Assembly: GCA_005888955.1 (NCBI GenBank)
Contig: VBCS01000226.1
Coordinates: 1-18,193, forward strand
Reading direction: 5' to 3'
DNA: 18,193 nt
Origin: Betaproteobacteria bacterium
GTDB lineage: Bacteria; Pseudomonadota; Gammaproteobacteria; Burkholderiales; Casimicrobiaceae
A program made the translations under genes and the position numbers. The notes beneath the pieces are model-generated. The model was not told where the DNA came from and ran no database searches. It was given only the letters and a program-made list of their open reading frames with translations. Positions 1 through 7,253 of the stretch are shown one piece after another; position 1 is the first letter of the stretch; each line of letters begins with the position of its first letter.

Positions 1-2
1 GC

Positions 3-134
3 CTCGCGCTCGAGGAGACCGAAGAAGGAGCGCATAAAGGGCTCCGCATCGAAGTCGCGGATGGCGAGACGACGCTGCTCCTGTTCCGCTCTCCGGCTTC
101 GCCCGAAACGGTGGACGGCGTTCTGCCGGGCTAG
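3..134 (+). CDS. C-terminal end of an unidentified protein (cut by window start)
   Basis: An open frame enters from the left edge and ends at a TAG after about 43 codons. Its product ends in a hydrophobic strand (TTLLLFRSP) and a short Pro/Gly tail. The composition is protein-like and GC-rich at third positions, and the frame stops ten bases before the stop codon of the facing dehydrogenase gene, as expected for two convergent genes. I do not recognise the family, because too little is present. The longer open frame that starts at 61 in another phase lies mostly antisense to the dehydrogenase and was not preferred. Confidence 0.5.
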   Translation, partial: LALEETEEGAHKGLRIEVADGETTLLLFRSPASPETVDGVLPG

Positions 135-144
135 CGGCGCGAGC

Positions 145-816
145 TCACCAAGGCAGCATCGTGTCGTTGAAAGCGAAAAAGCAGCCGGTCTCGTGTCGGC
201 TGCACCGCTGAATGACAGCGCGCATGCCGGACACGCTGCGGTCGACGTCGACGTGCGCCCCGGTTTCGGTCTTGGCCCACCCCGGATGCAGCGCAAGCAC
301 GATGATGTGTCGCGGCTGGAGATCGATCGCGAGTCCCTTCACAACGGCATTCAGCGCCGCCTTGCTCGATCGATAGGCATACGATCCTCCCGTCATATTG
401 AGGGTGATGCTGCCCATGCGGCTGGAGACGAACGCCATGACCTTCATCTCGCTCGTAGCGACATGCTCGACGAAGGTTTCGGCGAGCTTCATAGGACCGA
501 TGAGATTGACGTCCATGATGCGATGCCAGTATGCAAAGTCGGTCTGGCCGAAAGGCGGATGATGCTTCCCGAGTCCCGCATTGCTGACGAGAATGTCGAT
601 GGGCTCGTTTCTGAGCTCGCCGGCCAGCGCATCGATCGCCGAAAGATCGGAGACGTCGAGCTTGAGCACGCGCACGTCACCCTTGATCGCGCGCGTGGCG
701 TCTGACGTATCGGGGTCGAGACACGTTGCGAAAACTCGATAGCCCTCTGCGGCATACTGGCGCGCGAACTCGACGCCCAGTCCTGTATCACAGCCGGTTA
801 TCAGAACGGTTGGCAT
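145..816 (-). CDS. Short-chain dehydrogenase/reductase (SDR), C-factor-like
   Basis: A 223-residue classical-type SDR, predicted to be a cytosolic NAD(P)(H)-dependent oxidoreductase. Visible landmarks in order are the cofactor-binding GCDTGLG at residues 8-14, an acidic position in LDVSD near 53-57, NAG at 79-81, a serine pair at 131-132 (VSSRMGS) and the catalytic YRSSK at 148-152. The N-terminus starts directly on the first Rossmann strand (PTVLITG), which fixes the start. The ending, in which a FFAFND strand leads to a final LPW, resembles C-factor/sniffer-type SDRs, whose substrates are often unknown. It is about 20-30 residues shorter than many classical SDRs but has no visible break. 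It lies downstream of the sugar-transport operon on the same strand after a gap of about 90 bases and may be read from it. Substrate not predictable. Confidence 0.9.
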   Translation of the reverse strand: MPTVLITGCDTGLGVEFARQYAAEGYRVFATCLDPDTSDATRAIKGDVRVLKLDVSDLSAIDALAGELRNEPIDILVSNAGLGKHHPPFGQTDFAYWHRIMDVNLIGPMKLAETFVEHVATSEMKVMAFVSSRMGSITLNMTGGSYAYRSSKAALNAVVKGLAIDLQPRHIIVLALHPGWAKTETGAHVDVDRSVSGMRAVIQRCSRHETGCFFAFNDTMLPW

Positions 817-909
817 TTGGCAGGTCGTTAAGGGTTGGTGTATCGGCGGCGCAAGCCCTCACGGATACTTCCGCTTCGCTCTCGAGGACGAACGACCTCT
901 GCATCGGGG

Positions 910-1314
910 TCAACTCGCGCCGGAAATCGTCAGCGGCTCGCGCACCTCGATATCCTGAGCGCGGAAATACAGACGCACCGGCACGCGTGGCGAGCGCCCG
1001 ACGCCGGGCTTTTCGGCGGCCAGCCTGATGTTGTGCGAATCGTTGTCGGTGATGACGAAACGACCCGTGGAATCGGTGGTTGCGCTAGTTTTCTCGACAT
1101 ACGTAGTGAAATTCAATACCCAGAGCACGACCGTCGCGCCGGAAACGGGTTGCCCAGCCGCGTCGACCACGCGGCCGGCGACGACGCCGTGATTATGCGT
1201 CGACACGTAGACATTCCAGAGCACGATGGCCATGGCGATTGCCGCAGGTACCAGCACGAACCGATTGATGAGGAGGCGCCGCCAAGGCGGAGTCTCGATC
1301 TCATCGGCGCTCAT
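910..1314 (-). CDS. Membrane-anchored protein with carboxypeptidase-regulatory-like domain
   Basis: 134 residues. A short N-terminal cytosolic stretch is followed by one hydrophobic segment at about 17-37 (FVLVPAAIAMAIVLWNVYV). Then comes a beta-rich domain opening with GVVAGRVVDAAGQPVSGATV at 43-62 and continuing through TDSTGRFVITD (80-90), the signature of carboxypeptidase-regulatory-like/CnaB-like Ig folds. The topology suggests one transmembrane anchor with the domain in the periplasm. The start is chosen because its ATG overlaps the TGA of the preceding permease gene (ATGA, 1311-1314), a translational-coupling arrangement. The frame stays open further upstream, but that part lies inside the permease. 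The close coupling suggests a role with the importer, for example as an accessory membrane subunit, but no function is known. Both the coding call and the fold look good; the role is open. Confidence 0.8.
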   Translation of the reverse strand: MSADEIETPPWRRLLINRFVLVPAAIAMAIVLWNVYVSTHNHGVVAGRVVDAAGQPVSGATVVLWVLNFTTYVEKTSATTDSTGRFVITDNDSHNIRLAAEKPGVGRSPRVPVRLYFRAQDIEVREPLTISGAS

Positions 1315-2123
1315 CCCTTGGTTGCCCCGGAAGTGAGGCCGCGGATGAATTCTTTCTGCGCCAACAGGAACAGAAGGATGCCGGGCGCCAGCACCATGAT
1401 GCAGAACGCATAGAGCGCGCCGGTCGTATCCTCCTGGTACGACAGGAACCGTGCCAATCCGAGCGGCAGGGTTTGCATGTCGGCGCTGCGGGTGACGATG
1501 AGCGGCCAGAGAAAATTGTTCCAGGACCAGATGAAGGCGAGGATCACGTTCGTGGCGATCGCTCCCTTGGCGAGTGGCAACATGACCTTCCAGACGATGC
1601 GCCATTCCGCGAGACCGTCGATGCGCGCCGCGTCGATCAGCGATCGCGGCACGGCGTCGAAGCTCGCCTTGAACACGAAGATGCAGACGATCGTCGAGAA
1701 TTGCGGCAGCGCCAGCCCCAAATACGAATCGAGCAGACCCAGCCGGCCGGTGATTAGGTACGCCGGAATGATGGTCGCCTGGAAAGGCACCATCATGCAG
1801 GAGAGAAACAGCAGCAGGACGAACGCCTTGGCTGGGAAGTCTCGCGTCAGCGCGTAACCCGCCATGGCGTTTAACACCACGTTGGCAATCACCGCAATCA
1901 TCGAGACGGCGACGCTGTTGGCGAAATAGCGGGCAAACGGGATGTAGTACCAGACGTCGACGTAATAGAAGGGATGCGGCGATTTCGGGAGGATGCTCGG
2001 CGGATAAGCGAAGATGTTTTCCCCCGTGACGCTGGTCTTCAGCACCCAGTAGAACGGGATGAGCATGAGGAAGCTGACGCCGACGAGCACAAGATGAATC
2101 GGCCAGCGCGGATAACGGTGCAT
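1311..2123 (-). CDS. Carbohydrate ABC transporter permease, MalG/UgpE type
   Basis: 270 residues, inner-membrane permease of a CUT1-family sugar importer. It has several hydrophobic helices, the first at about 11-28. The conserved cytoplasmic EAA loop, which docks on the ATPase, is seen at 164-183 (DAARIDGLAEWRIVWKVMLP). Length and motif fit the MalG-side subunit, which has a short N-terminus and six helices. The start ATG shares one base with the TGA of the upstream permease (TGATG at 2121-2125), and its own stop overlaps the start of the next gene, so the three are translationally coupled. It would work as a heterodimer with the neighbouring MalF-type protein, energised by the divergent ATPase gene. 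The sugar cannot be named from sequence; alpha-glucosides, glycerol-3-phosphate and other CUT1 substrates remain possible. Confidence 0.93.
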   Translation of the reverse strand: MHRYPRWPIHLVLVGVSFLMLIPFYWVLKTSVTGENIFAYPPSILPKSPHPFYYVDVWYYIPFARYFANSVAVSMIAVIANVVLNAMAGYALTRDFPAKAFVLLLFLSCMMVPFQATIIPAYLITGRLGLLDSYLGLALPQFSTIVCIFVFKASFDAVPRSLIDAARIDGLAEWRIVWKVMLPLAKGAIATNVILAFIWSWNNFLWPLIVTRSADMQTLPLGLARFLSYQEDTTGALYAFCIMVLAPGILLFLLAQKEFIRGLTSGATKG

Positions 2124-3052
2124 CAGTCCGTCTCCACCGCGCCCGCGTTGCCGCCGGACAGGCGGTTAGCCATCCAGGCGATCGCGACCAGCAGCGCGAA
2201 GAAGACGATCGTCACCGCCGCGGCGTAGTCGAATCGCGTCTGGGAGAAACCGAGCTTGTAGATATAGGTGACGAGAAGCTCGGTCGCGCGCCCTGGACCG
2301 CCGCCGGTCATCACGTAGACCAAATCGAAGCTCGTGAACGAATTGAGCATTCCGATCACGATGCACAGGAACAGCGACGGTTTCAGAAGCGGAAGCGTAA
2401 TGCGCCAGAACCTGCGGCGTGCGTTGGCGCCGTCGATCGCCGCCGCCTCATAAAGATTGGGCGGAATGTTCTGCAGCCCGGTCAGCAGGATGATCATGTA
2501 GAACCCGAGCATCTGCCAGATATTCGCGACGATGACCGATGGCAGCGCCCAGACGAAGGAATTGAGGAACTGGATCGGGCGGTCGACGAGATGGAGCGAT
2601 CGCGCGACATAGTTGATCAGCCCGACCCGCTCGTCGAAGAGCCACCGCCAGATGATCGCGACCGCGACCGTCATCAGCGGATAGGAGATGAAGATGATGG
2701 TGCGATAGACGTCGCGTCCGCGGATCTCCGAGCTGACCAGCAGCGCAAGGCCGAGGGCGATGACGATCCCCACCGGCGCGCTGGCGATGAAGAGGAGCGT
2801 GTTCCAGAGCGCCTCCCAGAACACGTCGTCGTGAAGCATCTCCTCGTATTGATCGAGACCGGCCCAGCGGATCGTACGCAGCGGAGCCCAGTCCGCGAAC
2901 GAGAGCACCACATTCCAGAGCAAGGGGATGATGCGATAGAGCAGGAAAATGGCGAGCGAGGGCGCCAGGAAGCACCAGACCAGCACCGCCTGACGCGTCC
3001 GCTTGCGCGCCAGGCGGGGCGGGCGGTAGGCGACCGCTGAAGCGACAGCCAC
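2123..3052 (-). CDS. Carbohydrate ABC transporter permease, MalF/UgpA type
   Basis: 309 residues, the other permease half of the CUT1 sugar importer. A basic N-terminus (RPPRLARKRTR) precedes a first membrane helix at about 21-39. Further helices follow, and the EAA loop is at 202-221 (EAAAIDGANARRRFWRITLP). The chosen start is a GTG, placed by the N-terminal basic segment and by a purine-rich AGGCGG about eight bases upstream; it lies 24 bases after the stop of the binding-protein gene. There is no large periplasmic insert like that of E. coli MalF, so it is closer in size to UgpA and other CUT1 permeases. It is the second gene of the minus-strand importer operon. Confidence 0.93.
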   Translation of the reverse strand: MAVASAVAYRPPRLARKRTRQAVLVWCFLAPSLAIFLLYRIIPLLWNVVLSFADWAPLRTIRWAGLDQYEEMLHDDVFWEALWNTLLFIASAPVGIVIALGLALLVSSEIRGRDVYRTIIFISYPLMTVAVAIIWRWLFDERVGLINYVARSLHLVDRPIQFLNSFVWALPSVIVANIWQMLGFYMIILLTGLQNIPPNLYEAAAIDGANARRRFWRITLPLLKPSLFLCIVIGMLNSFTSFDLVYVMTGGGPGRATELLVTYIYKLGFSQTRFDYAAAVTIVFFALLVAIAWMANRLSGGNAGAVETD

Positions 3053-3076
3053 GAGGAAGGCCGCCTCGCGTGGAGG

Positions 3077-4330
3077 CTAGCTGTTTCGGCTCAGCACCCG
3101 GTTGACCGCGCGTTCCGCGTCGGTCAGCGCTGCCTTCGCGCTCTTGCGGCCGAGCACCGCGTTCTGGATCTCCGGGTAAAAGGCATCCTTGAGCTGCGCG
3201 TCGAACGGCAGAGGCCAGTTGCCCGTGAACTTGTCGGTATGCTCGAGCTGCGTCTGCAGCACCTGCGCTCCCAACGGATCGTCCTTGCGCAAGTATTCGA
3301 GGCCGGCGCGATCCGCGGCGATGTTCCCGGTCAAAAGCTTCCGGCTCTGCGAGAACCGGGTGGCCCATTTGGTTCCCGTCACATGCTTGAGGAAGGCCCA
3401 AGCGAGATCGGGGTTCTTGGTGCTCTTGGAGATGCCGAAGCCATGGTTGGTTGGTGTGGCCCAATAACCCGGCGCCTGCGCCACACCCAGCGTGCTCTCG
3501 TTAATCCATGACCCCTGACCCTTCACGAAGAAATAGGACGACGAATGGGCGTGCAGCATACCGACGGTGTTGCCGGCGAAGGCGCCGTTCGGCTCCACCC
3601 AGCGTCCGGTCCAGTAGATCTTGTTGATCGCACCGCTGTCCGTGGCTTTCGCCAGACGGTCCAGGACAGCGGCCATCTGGGGCGTATTGAACGCCGCCTT
3701 CTTCATGTCCGGGGTAAGCAGCTCGATGCCGTTCATCTTGAACAACGGCCAGTAGAGCCAATCGAAATTCAAGGTGAGAAGGCCCGTCTTTTCTCCCTTC
3801 GCCATCTTCTGGGCGTAGCTCAGCAGCTCATCGAAGGTCGACGGCGGGGCCGACAGCTCCGCTTCTTTGAACAGCGTCTTGTTGTAGTAGAGAAGCGTCT
3901 TGGCGATGTAGAAGGGAAGCATGTAGTTCTTCCCCTGATACTGCCAGCTCGCCAGATAGTCTGGATTGAACAGCTTGGCGACCTCCGGCTCCTTTTTCAG
4001 ATACGGCGTGAGGTCGAGCAATCCGCCGTTCGCCGCGTATTCGACCCATATTGCGCCCTGTAGATCGACCACGTCCGGCGCTGTGCCGGCGACGAGTTGG
4101 GTCTGATAGAAAGCCGGCAGCTCGGTGCCCTTCTTGTCGAGCCATTCGATCTCGACGCCGGGGTTCGCGCTACGAAAATCGGCGAATTCCTCCTTGAATA
4201 GCTGCTCCTGGTCCGCGATGTTCCAGGTGAGGTAGCTCAGCTTTCGTGCCGTTTGCGCGCGTGACGCATGCGGCACCGCGACTGCCGCAGCGCCTGCGAG
4301 GGCTGCCTGCAATATCGTCCGGCGTTTCAT
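3077..4330 (-). CDS. Periplasmic sugar-binding protein of the CUT1 ABC importer
   Basis: 417 residues, extracellular solute-binding protein family 1 (sugar type). The leader starts MKRRTILQ and runs through an Ala-rich core to a likely cleavage site near residue 25 (HASRA|Q). The twin arginine at 3-4 is Tat-like but weak, and no lipobox cysteine is seen. The mature protein opens with KLSYLTW and has the TAPDVVDLQG segment typical of this family, which captures a sugar and delivers it to the permease pair. The start is chosen at 4330 because GGAGGA sits six bases upstream and the signal peptide begins there; the frame is open for another 25 codons, but those fall in the leader region of the mRNA. 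First gene of the minus-strand operon, driven by the promoter at 4443-4470. Confidence 0.93.
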   Translation of the reverse strand: MKRRTILQAALAGAAAVAVPHASRAQTARKLSYLTWNIADQEQLFKEEFADFRSANPGVEIEWLDKKGTELPAFYQTQLVAGTAPDVVDLQGAIWVEYAANGGLLDLTPYLKKEPEVAKLFNPDYLASWQYQGKNYMLPFYIAKTLLYYNKTLFKEAELSAPPSTFDELLSYAQKMAKGEKTGLLTLNFDWLYWPLFKMNGIELLTPDMKKAAFNTPQMAAVLDRLAKATDSGAINKIYWTGRWVEPNGAFAGNTVGMLHAHSSSYFFVKGQGSWINESTLGVAQAPGYWATPTNHGFGISKSTKNPDLAWAFLKHVTGTKWATRFSQSRKLLTGNIAADRAGLEYLRKDDPLGAQVLQTQLEHTDKFTGNWPLPFDAQLKDAFYPEIQNAVLGRKSAKAALTDAERAVNRVLSRNS

Positions 4331-4442
4331 GGATTCTCCTCCGAAGTGACCGTTTTTCGATCGGGCTTGTGCCTGCGGGATTGGCCTGATTTGGCCCGGA
4401 GGCACCGCACCGTCCGTGCGTACGCTCGATCTCGGCGGTCAA

Positions 4443-4470
4443 ATGATAGCGCTTGCAAAGGGTAAGTCAA
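4443..4470 (-). promoter_or_regulatory. Sigma70-like promoter for the sugar-binding protein/permease operon
   Basis: Read on the minus strand, a -35 TTGACT (4470-4465), a 16-base spacer and a -10 TATCAT (4448-4443) match the sigma70 consensus well. Transcription would begin near 4435 and give a leader of roughly 100 bases before the start at 4330. A LacI-type operator overlaps its -10 and spacer. The boxes were found by eye and have not been tested. Confidence 0.6.
4444..4457. promoter_or_regulatory. Putative LacI-family operator (copy 1)
   Basis: TGATAGCGCTTGCA is a pseudo-palindrome centred on CG. It agrees with the LacI/GalR-family pattern TGNAANCGNTTNCA at 9 of 10 defined positions. It overlaps the -10 box of the minus-strand promoter, the expected place for a repressor. 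No LacI-family gene is in the window, so the regulator would be encoded elsewhere. Confidence 0.6.
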
Positions 4471-4520
4471 CACGATGTTCTGCTCTTGCTGAGTCGGGTT
4501 GCATCGGCCTCGCGTCGTCA

Positions 4521-4548
4521 TTGACCCTGCACCCGAAAGCGATATCAT
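4521..4548 (+). promoter_or_regulatory. Sigma70-like promoter for the sugar-transport ATPase gene
   Basis: TTGACC (4521-4526), a 16-base spacer and TATCAT (4543-4548) form a near-consensus promoter on the plus strand. It would start transcription near 4555, about 75 bases before the ATPase start. Its architecture copies that of the opposite promoter, with the same spacer length and the same -10. Confidence 0.6.
4534..4547. promoter_or_regulatory. Putative LacI-family operator (copy 2)
   Basis: CGAAAGCGATATCA matches TGNAANCGNTTNCA at 8 of 10 defined positions. It lies over the -10 of the plus-strand promoter in exactly the same register as copy 1 does over the other promoter. The shared core is GNAAGCGNTATCATT, read toward each gene. 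It is weaker than copy 1; the matching placement is the main support. Confidence 0.5.
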
Positions 4549-4628
4549 TCGCGCGATGGACGAGCCGCGCAGCCGCGTCATCTCCCGAGCCGAAATCTCC
4601 TGACGCTCATCGCGCGGGAGAGCAACTC

Positions 4629-5720
4629 ATGGCGTCGGTGTCGCTCACCGAAGTAACCAAGTCGTTCGGTGCTGTCGAGGTCCTGCATCCGCTGAGCCTC
4701 GAGATCCTTCACAATGAGTTCCTCGTGCTCGTCGGTCCATCGGGTTGCGGGAAGACGACCCTGCTGCGAATGATCGCCGGCCTCGAGGACGTGACCTCCG
4801 GCACGATCGCGATCGACGGCCGCGTCGTCAACGACCTGCAGCCCAAGGACCGCGACATCGCGATGGTTTTTCAGGATTACGCACTCTATCCGCACATGAC
4901 GGTGTACGAGAACATGGCGTTCGGGCTGCTCTATCGCGAAGGACCGAAGGACGAGATCCGCCGGCGCGTCGAGCATGCGGCCGGGATCCTCAATATCGGC
5001 GACTATCTTTCGCGTCGGCCGCGGCAGTTGTCGGGCGGCCAGCGCCAGCGGGTCGCCATGGGACGCGCGATCGTCCGCGATCCCAAGGTATTCCTGTTCG
5101 ACGAGCCGCTGTCCAATCTCGATGCGAAACTGCGGGTGCAGATGCGCACCGAGATGAAGAAGCTGCACAAGCGGGTCGCGACGACGATGATCTACGTCAC
5201 ACACGACCAGGTCGAAGCGATGACGCTCGCCGACCGGGTGGTCGTGATGCGCGACGGCCGCGTCGAGCAGATCGGCACCCCCGACCTGATCTACAACCAG
5301 CCCGCATCCATCTTCGTCGCGGGATTCATCGGCTCGCCGACCATGAACCTCGTTGCGGCTCGGCTCGAACACCGGAACGGAACCCTCGTGGTCGCCCTCG
5401 GCAGCGAGGCGTCGTTCTTCGTCCCTCCCGAGCACTGGGCGGCCTATCGGGATTGGGTCGGACGAGACGTAATTTTCGGGTTGCGGCCGGAGCACCTGGC
5501 CTGGAGCGACGCCGACGCTGACGCCACCACGGTCGAAGTCGCGGTATCGGTGATCGAGCCCTTGGGGGCCGATACGCTCGTCTTCTTCGAGATCTCGGGG
5601 CTGGAGATGGTCGCCAGGGTCCCGCCCGAAGCAGCGCGGGGTACCGGTGACCGCGTACGGTTGCGCCCCGACCTCAGGCGCATGCATCTGTTCGACCCTG
5701 CGACCGGAACGCGGATTTGA
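4629..5720 (+). CDS. Sugar ABC transporter ATP-binding protein, MalK/UgpC type
   Basis: 363 residues, cytosolic ATPase that powers a CUT1 importer. Seen in order: Walker A GPSGCGKTT (36-44), Q-loop FQDYALYPHMT (81-91), signature LSGGQRQR (134-141), Walker B VFLFDE (154-159), D-loop NLDA and the H-loop histidine at 192 (YVTHDQ). A C-terminal regulatory OB/TOBE region runs from about 240, including FGLRPEHL. This length and tail are typical of MalK, UgpC and MsmX. The start at 4629 is chosen for the family N-terminus (VSLTEVTKSFG) and a GGGAG about eight bases upstream; the longer open frame runs back through the promoter region. It is divergent from the binding protein and permeases rather than in their operon, and the paired operators suggest co-regulation. 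It could also serve other sugar importers of the cell. Confidence 0.95.
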   Translation: MASVSLTEVTKSFGAVEVLHPLSLEILHNEFLVLVGPSGCGKTTLLRMIAGLEDVTSGTIAIDGRVVNDLQPKDRDIAMVFQDYALYPHMTVYENMAFGLLYREGPKDEIRRRVEHAAGILNIGDYLSRRPRQLSGGQRQRVAMGRAIVRDPKVFLFDEPLSNLDAKLRVQMRTEMKKLHKRVATTMIYVTHDQVEAMTLADRVVVMRDGRVEQIGTPDLIYNQPASIFVAGFIGSPTMNLVAARLEHRNGTLVVALGSEASFFVPPEHWAAYRDWVGRDVIFGLRPEHLAWSDADADATTVEVAVSVIEPLGADTLVFFEISGLEMVARVPPEAARGTGDRVRLRPDLRRMHLFDPATGTRI

Positions 5721-5790
5721 TCACGCGCGTGAAAGGCGCAAGCCGCAGACGCTCGTTGCGCAATCGATTTTCTGCCCAAGGAGAGCACCG

Positions 5791-6825
5791 ATGCGCCTAT
5801 TGATCGAAGGAGCCCGCCACCGCTTGCAACGCGCGGCGGCCGTGCTGTGTGTCGTCGCGGCGTTCGGGCTGCCGGTGGCGGCATCGGCCGAAGTGAAGGA
5901 GGTGCAGATTGCCCGCGGCTTTGCAATTCCGCATCTGCCGATCATGATCATGGAGCACGACAAGTTGCTGGAGAAGCATGCGCTGGCCGCGGGCCTGGGA
6001 GACATCAGGGTCACGTATTCGACGATCGGCGGCGGCAGCGTCATGAACGATTCGTTGATCTCCGGCGCGCTCTCCTTTGGCGTCGGCGGTCCGCCGCCGA
6101 TGCTCACCCTGTGGGACAAGACACGCTCAGGGATCCGGGTGAAAGGCGTGTGTGCCGAAGCGACCATGCCTCTGCTGCTCAACACCCGCAATCCCAATCT
6201 GAAGACAGTGAAGGATTTGACCGAAAGGGACAAGATCGCTGTGGGCGCGGTTAAAGTCTCCATCCAGGCCCGCCTCCTGCAGATGGCCGCCGCCAAGGCA
6301 TTCGGAGACGCCGAATTCGCCCGCTTCGATGCGCTCACTGTCGGCATGAACTCTCCGGATGCGAGCGCAGCGTTGCGCTCGGGCGCGGGTGAGGTCAACA
6401 CCAACTTCAGTCTGCCGCCTTTTCAGTACGCCGAGCTCAAGGTGCCGGGGATCCACACGCTCGTATCGTCCAACGACATCATGGGCGGCCCGCACACTTT
6501 CACGATGGTCTATGCGACCAGCACGTTTCATGACGCGAATCCCAAGACCTTCCAGGCGTTCCTCGCCGCGATCAAGGAGGCCATCGCCATTATCAATCGC
6601 GACAAGAACGGTGTCGCCAGAACCTACCTCCAGATGACGAACAGCAAGGAAGCAGTCGCAGACATCGTGGCTATCCTCGACGACCCACTGGTGCAATTCA
6701 CCATGACGCCGGTCGGTACGATGAAGTTCGCGGATTTCATGTACCGGATCGAGGCGCTAAAGAACAAGCCGAATTCGTGGCAAGACTATTTCTTCGAAGA
6801 GATCCAAAACCTGCCCGGCAGTTGA
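5791..6825 (+). CDS. Orphan NMT1/SsuA-type ABC solute-binding protein
   Basis: 344 residues. The N-terminus has arginines, a hydrophobic core (AAAVLCVVAAFGLPVA) and a likely Sec cleavage after ASA at 33. The mature part follows the NrtA/SsuA/TauA/ThiY (NMT1-like) plan: a short beta strand then FAIPHLPIMIMEHDKLLEKH, an early VTYSTIGGGSVMNDSLISG segment, GALSFGVGGPPPML, and a VKDLTERDKIAVGA hinge strand. Such proteins bind small solutes such as nitrate, sulfonates, taurine, pyrimidine precursors or aromatic acids; the ligand cannot be told here. The start has a strong AAGGAGAG six bases upstream. It follows the sugar ATPase by 70 bases and may share its transcript, although it is not a sugar-type binding protein and no matching permease or ATPase is present in the window. 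Confidence 0.88.
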   Translation: MRLLIEGARHRLQRAAAVLCVVAAFGLPVAASAEVKEVQIARGFAIPHLPIMIMEHDKLLEKHALAAGLGDIRVTYSTIGGGSVMNDSLISGALSFGVGGPPPMLTLWDKTRSGIRVKGVCAEATMPLLLNTRNPNLKTVKDLTERDKIAVGAVKVSIQARLLQMAAAKAFGDAEFARFDALTVGMNSPDASAALRSGAGEVNTNFSLPPFQYAELKVPGIHTLVSSNDIMGGPHTFTMVYATSTFHDANPKTFQAFLAAIKEAIAIINRDKNGVARTYLQMTNSKEAVADIVAILDDPLVQFTMTPVGTMKFADFMYRIEALKNKPNSWQDYFFEEIQNLPGS

Positions 6826-7253
6826 AACGATTTCCCGATCGCGAACATTGCCCTTCGATCAAGCAGCAGCAAGCAGGGAGGTTACATAATCAGCGGAGAA
6901 TTCCCGACGTTTTACGCCGACCAAAAGCGACGAGTTCCCACAAATCGGCCTCGACATGGCCGATGTGAAGGATCAAAACGATATCGAGCACGAGTTGAGC
7001 CGGTGGGCTCACATCCTTGCACGGCCGGCGCCGCTGCGCCTCGTCGGCAAGCTGCTTTCCATTCATGCCGTTGGGCAGCCCCACGGGGATGGCGGGAGAT
7101 TGCCGGAAGTTCTGAACATACGCCTCGTCACCCGCGACCAGGCGGCTACTGGCCAACGCTGACGCTCAGATCTTCAAGTTCGAATCCAGACGCTGAAGAA
7201 GACAGGTCTCCATTTTCGGAATGAAATGAAGGTCGGTCCGGGCGGCAAACGGA
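6826..7253. other. 428-base stretch without a convincing gene
   Basis: Two opposing small frames are open here: plus 6956-7162 (68 residues, begins MADVKDQNDIEHELSRW) and minus 6890-7156 (88 residues, contains VLDIVLILHIGHVEADLWEL). They overlap almost fully, so at most one can be real. Neither has a clear ribosome site and I recognise neither. The region could be a decayed gene or a spacer between a plus-strand unit and the facing hydrolase cluster. I see no strong hairpin terminator, repeat or inverted repeat. Confidence 0.4.

Noticed and set aside
4416..4628. In-frame upstream extension of the sugar ATPase (434-residue version)
   Set aside because: It runs through both promoters and operators and lacks family similarity; the ATG at 4629 with GGGAG upstream gives the standard N-terminus.
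4578..5687. 369-residue open frame on the minus strand
   Set aside because: Mirror frame of the ATPase gene; composition is His/Asp/Arg-rich with no recognisable motif.
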